In this document: in pieces, positions 1 to 7,842 of the stretch
How positions within the stretch are numbered: position 1 is the first letter of the stretch
Layout: each line of letters begins with the position of its first letter
DNA from: Streptomyces sp. PTY087I2
GTDB lineage: Bacteria; Actinomycetota; Actinomycetes; Streptomycetales; Streptomycetaceae
Direction: 5' to 3'
Assembly: GCF_001687325.1 (NCBI RefSeq)
Contig: NZ_LZRD01000044.1
Span: 1 to 41,709 of the forward strand
Length of the DNA: 41,709 nucleotides
Translations under genes and position numbers: made by a program
Notes under the pieces: generated by a model
The model's database searches: none
Seen by the model: only the letters and a program-made list of their open reading frames with translations
Told to the model about the DNA's origin: nothing

Positions 1-5
1 GGGCT

Positions 6-75
6 GGGAGCCCGGCCGCGTGCGACGGTGCCGGGAGCCCGGCCGCGTACGGCAGAGCCGGGAACCCGGCCGGCT
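6..75. repeat. Three ~27-bp GC-rich repeats with hairpin potential
   Basis: A 16-bp unit beginning GGGAGCCCGGCC occurs at 6-21 and 33-48, and a diverged third copy starts at 60, so the period is about 27 bp. Each copy contains a short GCCGGG/CCCGGC inverted repeat. They lie just after the response-regulator stop codon on the minus strand and could act as a terminator array; that role is inferred. Confidence 0.5.
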
Positions 76-86
76 GTGTCGATTGC

Positions 87-734
87 TCAGCCGCGGTCCA
101 GATACGCCAGCACCGCCAGCACCCGCCGGTTGTCGTCGTCCGACGGGGGCAGGTCCAGCTTCCCGAAGATGTTCGACGTGTGCTTGGCCACCGCCCGCTC
201 CGTGATGACCAGCTGCGAGGCGATGGCGGCGTTCGACCTGCCCTGCGCCACCAGCTCCATCACCTCCCGTTCGCGCGGGGTGAGCCCGCCGATCGGCTTG
301 TCCTGCGAACGGCGCGACAGGAGCTGGGAGATGACCTGCGGGTCCATCGCCGTGCCGCCCGCCGCCACCCGCCGTACCGCGTCGATGAACTGGTCCGCGT
401 CGAAGACCCGGTCCTTCAGCAGATAGCCGACCCCGCCATTGCCGTCGGCCAGCAACTCCCGTGCGTACAACTGCTCCACGTGCTGCGAGAGCACCAGCAC
501 CGGAAGTCCCGGCCGGGCCCGGCGGGCGGCCAGGGCGCACTGAAGCCCCTCGTCCGTGTGCGACGGCGGGAGCCGGACGTCGACGACGGCGACGTCCGGC
601 TCCAACTCGGCCAGTGCCTTGGTCAGTTCGGGCCCGGTCTCCACAGCCGCGGCGATCTCGAAGTCGTACGCCTCCAGCATGCGCACCAGGCCGTCGCGCA
701 GCAGAAAGAGATCTTCGGCTAGGACAACTCGCAA
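87..734 (-). CDS. LuxR/NarL-family response regulator
   Basis: The 215-residue protein is a two-component response regulator that would bind DNA when phosphorylated by the adjacent kinase. Residues 1-120 form a receiver domain: acidic pocket AED at 6-8, phospho-acceptor D52 in VVDVRLP, and the switch lysine in GYLLKDR. The C-terminus has a GerE/LuxR helix-turn-helix starting LTPREREVMELVAQG. No ATG fits the start. A TTG at 734 is the best choice because it begins directly at the receiver domain (MRVVLAED) and has a GGAG about 5 nt upstream. It overlaps the end of the kinase gene by 16 nt, implying translational coupling. The target is probably the divergent MMPL exporter or the pair itself; this is inference from position. 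Confidence 0.88.
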   Translation of the reverse strand: MRVVLAEDLFLLRDGLVRMLEAYDFEIAAAVETGPELTKALAELEPDVAVVDVRLPPSHTDEGLQCALAARRARPGLPVLVLSQHVEQLYARELLADGNGGVGYLLKDRVFDADQFIDAVRRVAAGGTAMDPQVISQLLSRRSQDKPIGGLTPREREVMELVAQGRSNAAIASQLVITERAVAKHTSNIFGKLDLPPSDDDNRRVLAVLAYLDRG

Positions 735-1987
735 GGGATCTCCATGGTCACCATGGTGGGACCGCCCGCGGGACTGCTGACGGCCAGGACGCCGTCGAAT
801 GTACCCAGTCGCCTCTCGATCCCGCTCAGGCCCGACCCTGATCCGATCGCCGCACCGCCCCTGCCGTCGTCCGTCACGGAGATCCGGAGCATCCCCTCCG
901 CGTGGTGCAGGTCCACGTACACCCGCTCGGCCCCCGCGTGCTTCACCGTGTTCGTCAGGGCCTCGCTCACCGCGAAGTACGCCGCCGACTCCACCGGGGC
1001 CTCCGCCCGCCCCGGCAGCTCCACCGTCACCTCGGAGGGGAGGGGCAGCCGCAGTGCCAGCGCCTTGACCGCGTCGCCGAGACCGCGCTCCGCGAGGACC
1101 GGCGGGTGGATGCCGCGGACCAGGTCGCGCAGTTCGGTGAGCGCCTCCGCCGACGACTCCCGGGCCATCGCCAGCATCTTCTTCGCCTGCTCCGGGTCCT
1201 TCTCGATCAGCGCCTCGATCGTCCCCAGGTTCATGCCCATCGCGACCAGCCGGGCCTGCGCCCCGTCGTGCAGGTCCCGCTCGATGCGGCGGAGTTCGGC
1301 GGCGGCGGTGTCCACGGCCTCGTGCCGGGTCTCGGTCAGCCGCTCGACGCGCTGGGCCAGCGCCTCGTCCCGGGTCGGGGCCAGCACGGTACGGGCCAGC
1401 AGGAAGTGCGCCCGCAGCAACGGCTCCGAGGCCCGCATTCCCAGGTGGAAGAGCACGACCCCGAGCGCCAGGGCCGCGATGCCCGTCGCCTGGCTGTCGA
1501 CCGGCACGAACCCGTACCAGTACGGATCGTCCCGGAACACCCGCCACAGCCCCGCCGCCAGGACGAGGCCTTCCACCGGGTAGATCATCAGGCCCGCGGC
1601 CAGGAACGCCACCACCGCGCCGGCGGTCATGTCGATCAGCAGCCACTGGAGGTCCCGCCAGGTCGCCGGGTCCTTCAGCATCAGCGTGGTGCGCTCGACC
1701 TGACCGGTGACGCCCGACCGCAGATCCTTCGGGAAGGGCCGGTACGGGACCGGGATCCGCACGTCCGACCAGGTCATCGCCCACAGCCGCCGCTGGTTGG
1801 CGTGCTTGCGGACCGCCTCCAGCACCACCGGGGTGGTGAACACGCCGATGCCCAGCAGGATGAAGGAGACCGAGAGCACCGCGAGCACGAACAGGGTGAT
1901 GGACCCCGCGAGGCCGACCACCGAAATCAGCAGCCCCCGCCCCGCCGCCAGCATCGACGGCCGCAGCCGCCCCGAGAACACCTTCAT
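719..1987 (-). CDS. Two-component sensor histidine kinase (HisKA_3 type)
   Basis: The 422-residue membrane kinase would sense an envelope signal and phosphorylate the overlapping response regulator. Hydrophobic segments lie near 14-48, 116-140 and 165-185, forming a Streptomyces-type membrane sensor region. The dimerisation/phosphoacceptor helix carries ERDLHDGAQ with H240. An HATPase domain follows, with the N box SEALTNTVKHAG and G box DDGRGG. ATG at 1987 (MKVFSGRL) follows a good purine-rich ribosome site; the longer upstream frame is low-complexity and unlikely to be translated. The pairing with an MMPL pump across a divergent promoter suggests control of lipid or drug export. The ligand is unknown. 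Confidence 0.87.
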   Translation of the reverse strand: MKVFSGRLRPSMLAAGRGLLISVVGLAGSITLFVLAVLSVSFILLGIGVFTTPVVLEAVRKHANQRRLWAMTWSDVRIPVPYRPFPKDLRSGVTGQVERTTLMLKDPATWRDLQWLLIDMTAGAVVAFLAAGLMIYPVEGLVLAAGLWRVFRDDPYWYGFVPVDSQATGIAALALGVVLFHLGMRASEPLLRAHFLLARTVLAPTRDEALAQRVERLTETRHEAVDTAAAELRRIERDLHDGAQARLVAMGMNLGTIEALIEKDPEQAKKMLAMARESSAEALTELRDLVRGIHPPVLAERGLGDAVKALALRLPLPSEVTVELPGRAEAPVESAAYFAVSEALTNTVKHAGAERVYVDLHHAEGMLRISVTDDGRGGAAIGSGSGLSGIERRLGTFDGVLAVSSPAGGPTMVTMEIPCELS

Positions 1988-2232
1988 CGCGATCCCTCTC
2001 CCCTCACCGGAGCCGGGCCGATCCCCGATCCGGATGCCAGTCTCGCTCGATCCGCCCCCGCCGCGGCAGCCGGTCCACCACCGTCCCGGGGTGTACCTGG
2101 CACCACCCCCGCATCGGCCCCCTGTGCCTCCGCGACCGGGGGCTTCGACGGCTGGGGCGGACCGCCGCCGATTCCTAGATTCGAAGCGTCCCGATCCACT
2201 CACCTGACGCTTACCTCCGGGGGAGAGACCAC
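1988..2232. promoter_or_regulatory. Divergent intergenic region, kinase versus MMPL gene
   Basis: These 245 bases separate the leftward kinase/regulator operon from the rightward exporter. The right end carries a strong purine-rich ribosome site (GGGGGAGAG) before the exporter ATG. No clear -35/-10 pair stands out. The region must hold both promoters and is the natural place for binding of the response regulator. Confidence 0.4.
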
Positions 2233-4350
2233 ATGAGGCGCAACCTCGCCGCACGCATCGGCGTGTGGAGCACACACCACCGCAAGACCGCCGTACTCGG
2301 CTGGCTGCTCTTCGTCGTGCTCGCCACGGGCATCGGCGGAGCCACCGGCATGGTCGAGATGACCAACGCGGAGAACGGCGCCGGGGAGTCCGCCCGTGCC
2401 GAGCAGATCCTCCTCGACGCCGGACTCGACAAGCCCGCGGGCGAACTCGTCATGGTCTCCGCCCCCGCCGCGGGCGACTGGAAGCCGGCCGCCGACGCCC
2501 TCACCACCGCCGTACGGGAGACGGGCGAGGCACAGAACATCGCCCCGCCCGTCCCCTCCGCGAACGGCAAGGACGCCCTGATCACCTTCGAGATGAAGGG
2601 CGACGCCGCCACCGCGTCCGACCGGATCCAGCCTGTCCTGGACGCGGTCGCCGCCGTGGGCGACGACCACCCGGACGTCGAGATCCACCAGTTCGGCGAG
2701 GCCAGCGCGGGCAAGTGGCTCGGCGACCTGCTGGCCGACGACTTCAAGAAGGCCGAGTTCACCGCCGTACCGCTGGCCCTCGGCATCCTCGTCGTCGCCT
2801 TCGGCGCGATCGTCGCCGCCCTGCTCCCGGTCGGGCTCGCCCTCACCGCGTGCATGGCCGCCTTCGGCCTCCTCTCGATCGCCAGCCACCAGCTGCACCT
2901 GTTCCAGACCACGTACTCCGTGATGTTCCTGATGGGCTTCGCCGTCGGCGTCGACTACTGCCTCTTCTACCTGCGCCGCGAACGCGACGAACGCGCCGCC
3001 GGACGGGACGCCGAGACCGCCCTGCGCATCGCGGCGGCCACCAGCGGCCGGGCGGTCCTCGTCTCCGGCCTCACCGTGATGGTCGCGATGGGCGGCATGT
3101 TCCTCTCCGGACTCCTGCTGTTCAAGGGCTTCGCGCTCGCCACGATCATCGTCGTGTTCATCGCCATGCTCGGCTCCGTCACCGTCCTGCCCGCCCTGCT
3201 CTCCTGGCTCGGCGACCGCGTCGACGCGGGCCGCATCCCGCTGCTGAACCGCCGCGCCAAGCACGGCCACTCGGGCAGCGGCCGCATCACCGGCCGGCTG
3301 CTCGGCCCCGTCCTCGCCCGCCCCCGCACCTTCGCCGTCGCCGCCGTCGTCCTGCTGCTCGCCCTCGCCGCGCCCGCCCTCGGCATGAAGACCGAATCCC
3401 TCGGCCTGGAGAAGCAGTTCGGCTCCGACTCGCAGCTCTCGATCGCTCACAGCCGCATCACCGAGAGCTTCCCCGGCGGCCCCGCCCCTGCTCTCGTCGT
3501 GGTCACCGCCCCCGACATCACCGCCCCGGCGGTGGGCAAGGCGCTCGACGGCTTCGAGGACGTCACCGTCCACCGCGACCGGAACGTCGCCGAGATCGAG
3601 ATCCCCCTCCCCGGCGGCACCGCCGACCTCACCGAACTCCGCGAGAAGACCCTGCCCGCCGCCTTCGACGGCACCGGCGCGAAGACCCAGGTCACCGGCG
3701 AGACCGCGGGCTCCGTCGACTTCAACGACCAACTGCGGCGCGGCATCGTCCCGGTCTTCGCCTTCATCACGGCGGTCACCTTCCTGCTGATGCTGTTCTG
3801 CTTCCGCAGCTACGTCATCGCCGTGACGTCCATCGTCCTCAACCTGCTCTCCGTGGCCGCCTCCTACGGGGTGATGACCGCCGTCTTCCAGCACGGCTGG
3901 GGCGCATCCCTCATCGGTTCGGAGGGCGTCGGCGCGATCGAGGCGTGGATGCCGCTGTTCGTCCTCGTCGTCCTGTTCGGCCTCTCCATGGACTACCACG
4001 TCTTCGTCGTCTCCCGGATCCGCGAGGCACGCGGCGCCGGCCTGGACAACCGGTCGGCCATCGAGACCGGCATCCGCCGCACGGCCGGGGCGGTCACCGG
4101 AGCGGCGGCCATCATGGTCGCGGTGTTCGCGGTGTTCGGAACGCTGTCCATGCAGGACATGCAGCAGATGGGCGTCGGCCTCGCCGTCGCGGTCCTGCTG
4201 GACGCCACCGTCGTACGGATGGTGCTGCTGCCCTCCGTGATGCTGCTGCTGGGCGAGCGCAACTGGCGCACCCCGCGCGGGCTTTCCCGGCTGCCGAGCC
4301 TGGAGCACGAGGAGCCCGCCGAGCCGGTGCGCGACACCGTACGGGTCTGA
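2233..4350 (+). CDS. MMPL/RND-family transporter
   Basis: The 705-residue inner-membrane protein belongs to the MMPL (YdfJ-like) branch of the RND superfamily, which exports lipids, pigments or drugs using the proton gradient. One hydrophobic helix lies near residues 19-40, followed by an extracytoplasmic loop of about 140 residues. A five-to-six-helix bundle then contains VGVDYCLFYLRRERDE, the family's conserved Asp-Tyr motif. The same layout repeats in the C-terminal half with LSMDYHVFVVSRIRE. The length is typical for a two-module MMPL protein. ATG at 2233 is preceded by an ideal ribosome site. It is divergent from a two-component system, which probably controls it, and ends at a strong bidirectional hairpin. 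The substrate cannot be inferred. Confidence 0.9.
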   Translation: MRRNLAARIGVWSTHHRKTAVLGWLLFVVLATGIGGATGMVEMTNAENGAGESARAEQILLDAGLDKPAGELVMVSAPAAGDWKPAADALTTAVRETGEAQNIAPPVPSANGKDALITFEMKGDAATASDRIQPVLDAVAAVGDDHPDVEIHQFGEASAGKWLGDLLADDFKKAEFTAVPLALGILVVAFGAIVAALLPVGLALTACMAAFGLLSIASHQLHLFQTTYSVMFLMGFAVGVDYCLFYLRRERDERAAGRDAETALRIAAATSGRAVLVSGLTVMVAMGGMFLSGLLLFKGFALATIIVVFIAMLGSVTVLPALLSWLGDRVDAGRIPLLNRRAKHGHSGSGRITGRLLGPVLARPRTFAVAAVVLLLALAAPALGMKTESLGLEKQFGSDSQLSIAHSRITESFPGGPAPALVVVTAPDITAPAVGKALDGFEDVTVHRDRNVAEIEIPLPGGTADLTELREKTLPAAFDGTGAKTQVTGETAGSVDFNDQLRRGIVPVFAFITAVTFLLMLFCFRSYVIAVTSIVLNLLSVAASYGVMTAVFQHGWGASLIGSEGVGAIEAWMPLFVLVVLFGLSMDYHVFVVSRIREARGAGLDNRSAIETGIRRTAGAVTGAAAIMVAVFAVFGTLSMQDMQQMGVGLAVAVLLDATVVRMVLLPSVMLLLGERNWRTPRGLSRLPSLEHEEPAEPVRDTVRV

Positions 4351-4371
4351 GCAGGCGCGTACGAGCACACG

Positions 4372-4421
4372 GCGGCGGCCCCGGACCACGGTGAGGAGGA
4401 ACCGTGGTCCGGGGCCGCCGC
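4372..4421. terminator. Bidirectional hairpin terminator
   Basis: A perfect 21-bp inverted repeat has arms at 4372-4392 and 4401-4421 and an 8-nt purine loop. It lies between the convergent MMPL gene and winged-helix regulator gene and would terminate both. No U-tract follows, as is common in Streptomyces. Confidence 0.85.
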
Positions 4422-4438
4422 ACGGGCGCGGGTGCCGG

Positions 4439-5107
4439 TCAGGGCGTGTACTTGTACCCGACGCGGCGGACCGTCTGGATCGAACGGCGGTACTCCGCGC
4501 CCAACTTGCGGCGCAGCCGGGCGACATGGACGTCGACGGTGCGCCCGTCGCCCACATGCCCGTAACCCCAGACCGTCGTCACCAACTGGTCGCGGGTGTG
4601 CACCCGGTGGGGGTGGGCCACCAGATGGGCCAGCAGCTCGAACTCCAGGTACGTGAGGTCGAGGGCGACGCCGTCGACCGAGGCCGTACGCCGGGTGGCG
4701 TCGATCCGGACGGGCCCGGCGGACACCCCCTCGGCGCCGACGGCGGCAGCGGGACCGGAGCCCGCGTCGGGCGCCGGCCGGAGCGGGGCCCCGGCGACGG
4801 CCCCCGCCAGTGCGGGCTGCTGATCGGCCGGCACGAGCACCAGGTAACCGATCATCGGCGGCTGGCCGGGCAGCGAGGGCAAGGTGTGCGGCGGGGCCGG
4901 CAGCCAGGTGGCCCCGGGCGGGAGGAAGCCCGCCACGTCGGCCGGGGCCGCGACCTCGTCACGGTCGACCGCGCGCAGCCGGTGCCGGTTCGGGTGCGCG
5001 GGCAGGGAGCGGGCGGGGACGGAGCGGGCGGTGGGATGGGCCGCAGCGGGCGCCGGGGACGCCGCGGTGGCGGCGGACGCGGCGGAGAAGGTACGGGTGT
5101 TCGCCAT
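4439..5107 (-). CDS. Winged-helix (OmpR/PhoB-type) DNA-binding protein without receiver
   Basis: The 222-residue protein ends in a trans_reg_C winged helix at about 130-222 (VRIDATRRTASVDG through TVDVHVARLRRKLG to RRVGYKYTP), the DNA-binding domain of OmpR-type regulators. There is no phospho-acceptor receiver domain. Instead the first ~120 residues are Ala/Pro-rich, with one short hydrophobic stretch MIGYLVLVPAD. The ATG at 5107 is chosen because the upstream in-frame extension to a GTG at 5392 looks non-coding. The gene follows glnII in the same direction, separated by 412 bases and a terminator, so it is probably transcribed alone. A nitrogen-related role is possible but only suggested by position. 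Confidence 0.8.
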   Translation of the reverse strand: MANTRTFSAASAATAASPAPAAAHPTARSVPARSLPAHPNRHRLRAVDRDEVAAPADVAGFLPPGATWLPAPPHTLPSLPGQPPMIGYLVLVPADQQPALAGAVAGAPLRPAPDAGSGPAAAVGAEGVSAGPVRIDATRRTASVDGVALDLTYLEFELLAHLVAHPHRVHTRDQLVTTVWGYGHVGDGRTVDVHVARLRRKLGAEYRRSIQTVRRVGYKYTP

Positions 5108-5519
5108 GAGGGTCAGCTCTTTCGCGCGAGGAGTCGTCAGGGACGGACTTACGTCGTACGCGCGGACCGAAGGCCGGGGTGAGACGGCTTTAGTGGGCCT
5201 GCGCGTTCCACGCGCGGCAACACACCCGGTCGAAATCATGGTGCTGACGGGAAGGCCAGAACGGTTCGAGGTCGCTGCGACCCGACGCGATGTACTGGAA
5301 GCTGGCCATGTGCTCCATTGAAGCAGACATTGCGGCGGTGCATCAGACTCCTCTCGCTCCTCGATACGGACCCTTCGCGTTACGTTCCTCACGCGACGCC
5401 CGCCGGACCCACGCGGGAGGGGCCACGGTGCCCAAGACAGGAGGGCCGAAGGCGCCCACGCAGGAGGGGCCCGCCGGCGAACCGGCGGGCCCCTCGTACG
5501 TACGCGGGTGGTGTCGGGA
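5108..5519. other. 412-base intergenic region downstream of glnII
   Basis: Apart from the glnII terminator hairpin at 5464-5495, this stretch must hold the promoter of the winged-helix gene. I see no conserved ORF, RNA gene or convincing -35/-10 pair in it. Confidence 0.45.
5464..5495 (-). terminator. glnII terminator hairpin
   Basis: A perfect 14-bp inverted repeat (arms 5464-5477 and 5482-5495) closes a CGAA tetraloop 25 bases beyond the glnII stop codon. It is a strong intrinsic-type terminator. Confidence 0.85.
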
Positions 5520-6563
5520 TCAGACCTGGTCGGCCTTCTCCAGCGCGGTGCAGCAGGTGTCGACGATCAGCCGCGTGACGACGTACGGGTCGACGTTGGC
5601 GTTCGGCCGGCGGTCCTCGATGTACCCCTTGCGGTCCTGCTCGACCTGCCACGGGATACGGACCGAGGCGCCGCGGTTGGAGACGCCGTAGCTGTACTCG
5701 TTCCACGGGGCGGTCTCGTGCAGACCGGTGAGCCGGTCGTCGATGCCCGCGCCGTAGTTCTTCACGTGGTCCATCGGCTTGGAGCCCTCACCCAGCGACT
5801 CGCACGCGGTGATGATCGCGTCGTAGCCCTCGCGCATCGCCTTGGTGGAGAAGTTGGTGTGCGCGCCCGCGCCGTTCCAGTCGCCCTTGACCGGCTTCGG
5901 GTCCAGGGTCGCGGAGACGTCGAAGTCCTCGGCGGTGCGGTAGAGCAGCCAACGGGCCACCCACAGCTGGTCGGAGACGTCCAGCGGGGACAGCGGGCCC
6001 ACCTGGAACTCCCACTGGCCGGGCATGACCTCGGCGTTGATGCCGGAGATCCCGAGCCCCGCCGCCAGGCAGTTGTCGAGGTGCTTCTCCACGATCTCGC
6101 GGCCGAAGATCTCGTCCGCGCCGACACCGCAGTAGTAGCCGCCCTGCGCGGCGGGGAAGCCGCCCTCGGGGAAGCCGAGCGGCCGGTGGCCGTCGAAGAA
6201 GGTGTACTCCTGCTCGATGCCGAAGATCGGGGCCTGGTCGGCGAACTGCTCGGCGACCGGACGCAGCACGGCCCGCGTGTTGGACTCGTGCGGGGTCATG
6301 TCGATGTTGAAGACCTCGCACAGGACGAGGACGTCGTCACCGCCGCGGATCGGGTCCGGACAGGTGAAGACGGGCTTCAGCACCCGGTCGGACGCGTGGC
6401 CCTCGGCCTGGTTGGTGCTGGAGCCGTCGAACCCCCAGATGGGCAGATCCGCCACGGCGCCCGACGGCGTGCCGTCCATGATCTTCGTCTTGGAGCGAAG
6501 CTTGGCGGTCGGCTCGGTGCCGTCGATCCAGATGTACTCAGCCTTGAACGTCACGGACGCCAT
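5520..6563 (-). CDS. glnII: Glutamine synthetase, type II (eukaryotic-like)
   Basis: This cytoplasmic enzyme joins ammonia to glutamate using ATP. The 347-residue length and sequence (start MASVTFKAEYIWIDGTEPTAKLRSKTK, then WGFDGSSTNQAEG and GIEQEYTF) are those of GSII, a family otherwise found mainly in eukaryotes, Frankia, rhizobia and Streptomyces. The ATP/glutamate-binding segments around WNGAGAHTNFSTKAMR and RLTGLHETA are intact. GSII lacks the adenylylation tyrosine of GSI. The start at 6563 is the family-typical N-terminus. A four-half-site GlnR-type operator lies about 45-85 bases upstream, so it should be induced under nitrogen limitation. A terminator follows the stop. Confidence 0.96.
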   Translation of the reverse strand: MASVTFKAEYIWIDGTEPTAKLRSKTKIMDGTPSGAVADLPIWGFDGSSTNQAEGHASDRVLKPVFTCPDPIRGGDDVLVLCEVFNIDMTPHESNTRAVLRPVAEQFADQAPIFGIEQEYTFFDGHRPLGFPEGGFPAAQGGYYCGVGADEIFGREIVEKHLDNCLAAGLGISGINAEVMPGQWEFQVGPLSPLDVSDQLWVARWLLYRTAEDFDVSATLDPKPVKGDWNGAGAHTNFSTKAMREGYDAIITACESLGEGSKPMDHVKNYGAGIDDRLTGLHETAPWNEYSYGVSNRGASVRIPWQVEQDRKGYIEDRRPNANVDPYVVTRLIVDTCCTALEKADQV

Positions 6564-6609
6564 CCTTTGCGGGTGCAGCGGTCTATGCAGCGCAGCTTGG
6601 CAAGACGCG

Positions 6610-6647
6610 ATTTCCCGTCCGTTGCCCGAGTGTGAACCCCGTGTTAC
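6610..6647 (-). promoter_or_regulatory. GlnR-type operator upstream of glnII
   Basis: Read on the minus strand, 6647 to 6610 gives GTAAC-n6-TTCAC-n6-GCAAC-n6-GAAAT. This is the tandem architecture of the Streptomyces GlnR consensus gTnAc-n6-GaAAc repeated twice, with all three spacers exactly 6 bases. The second half-site is the weakest match. Confidence 0.82.
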
Positions 6648-6699
6648 CGAGGTTTCCTGCGGTTTTCCGTGGGGCGTGGGAGGTCTCGGAGGCTGCGTT

Positions 6700-7842
6700 T
6701 CAGACGCTGCTCCTGAGCAGGGCGGAGAACCCGGCCGCCCGCATCCGGCGCACCAGCTCCTCCCGGCTCGACCCCAGCGCGGCGGCCGCCCGGTTCAGCT
6801 CCCAGCCGGCCCCGGCCACGGTCCGCAGCAGATGGCCCCGGCGGATCTGGGCATCCGAGAGCCGGAACGTCTTGAGGTAGGCGACCCGCCCCTTGTGGTC
6901 GGTGATCGTCTCCCCGATGTGCTGCCCGCCCCCGTCCCGGACGAACGGCGGCAGAAAGCGCCACAGGGTGAAGGACTTCATCCGGTACACCCGGTCGAAC
7001 GCGTACGAGGAGTCCAGCAGCTCCCGCGCGAACAGGGTGTCGTGCGCCTCGGCCCACGCCCGCTCCTGTGCCCGCGCGGCCGACCGCAGCTCGCCGAGGT
7101 CCCGGATGTGCTCCTCGCCCCCGATCCGCACCGGAGTCTCGGCCACCGGGGCCCCGTACAGCGCGTACTGGTGCACCAGCTCCCCGTAGAGGTCCTCCAC
7201 CAGCGAGGCGTGCAGGAGGCGGTAGTCGTCCGGGTGCGGCACGACGAACGCGGCGGCGAGCGCGTCGGAGACGTACACCATCACGCCGCACTGGCCCGGG
7301 TGGATCTCGAAGATCCGCAGCGCGTCCGCGAGCCCGCGCACCGACCGCCCGAGGTAGGCGTCCTCGGCGCGCGGCGAGAGCCCGTCGCACAGGGCCGTAC
7401 GCGACCACTCCTCCCAGGCGGTCGACGGACCGCCGAAGTGCAGCGCGAGATATCCCTCCAGCGCCAGGTGCAGCGGCAGGAACCGCAGCCGGTCGCCGGG
7501 CCGCCGCTTGGCCATCCGGTGGTGCGGCACCGCGGGCAGCACGACGGTCCGGGGCGCGCCGCCCTCGCCGAACTGGGTGCCGTACGCGGCCGACTGCCGG
7601 CCAGCCCCGTGGTCCCGGCCGTCCTCCCCGCCCGACCAGTCGGCGACCAGCCCGTGCGGAATGTACGAGGTGTAGTGGCCCCGGGGCCCGAGCTCGACGA
7701 CCCCCGCGCCGAGGCCGTCGTACACCTCGCGATGCAGCCGCAGCCCTTCCACCGGCGCGTCACGGACCAGCGGGACGAGCCGGACGCCGCCCCACACCTG
7801 CGACGGCCGGGTGGTGAACCCGGTCAGCTCCAGCCGGTTCAC
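6700..7842 (-). CDS. ARPP-2-like protein with C-terminal HTH-like segment
   Basis: The 380-residue soluble protein starts VNRLELTGFTTRPSQVWGGVRLVPLVRD and resembles proteins annotated ARPP-2 in actinobacteria, a family predicted to act in conflict or stress systems. That assignment is from memory and tentative. The central part (LALEGYLALHFGGPSTAWEEWSR through GQCGVMVYVSDALAAAFVVP) looks like a compact alpha/beta domain, including an HPDDYRLLHASLVEDLY segment. The last ~40 residues (AGWELNRAAAALGSSREELVRRMRAAGF) look like a Fis-type helix-turn-helix. The GTG start at 7842 overlaps the TGA of the upstream vWA gene in a GTGA junction, so the two are translationally coupled and probably form a complex or pathway. 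The biochemical function is unknown. Confidence 0.62.
   Translation of the reverse strand: MNRLELTGFTTRPSQVWGGVRLVPLVRDAPVEGLRLHREVYDGLGAGVVELGPRGHYTSYIPHGLVADWSGGEDGRDHGAGRQSAAYGTQFGEGGAPRTVVLPAVPHHRMAKRRPGDRLRFLPLHLALEGYLALHFGGPSTAWEEWSRTALCDGLSPRAEDAYLGRSVRGLADALRIFEIHPGQCGVMVYVSDALAAAFVVPHPDDYRLLHASLVEDLYGELVHQYALYGAPVAETPVRIGGEEHIRDLGELRSAARAQERAWAEAHDTLFARELLDSSYAFDRVYRMKSFTLWRFLPPFVRDGGGQHIGETITDHKGRVAYLKTFRLSDAQIRRGHLLRTVAGAGWELNRAAAALGSSREELVRRMRAAGFSALLRSSV

Noticed and set aside
87..1784. 565-residue leftward ORF
   Set aside because: Only its last ~215 codons are the response regulator. The first ~350 are a Gly/Arg/Ala-rich shadow of the kinase gene in another frame.
2200..4557. 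785-residue leftward ORF opposite the MMPL gene
   Set aside because: Composition is Asp/Glu/Gly/Arg-rich antisense shadow; the MMPL gene on the other strand has clear domains and a ribosome site.
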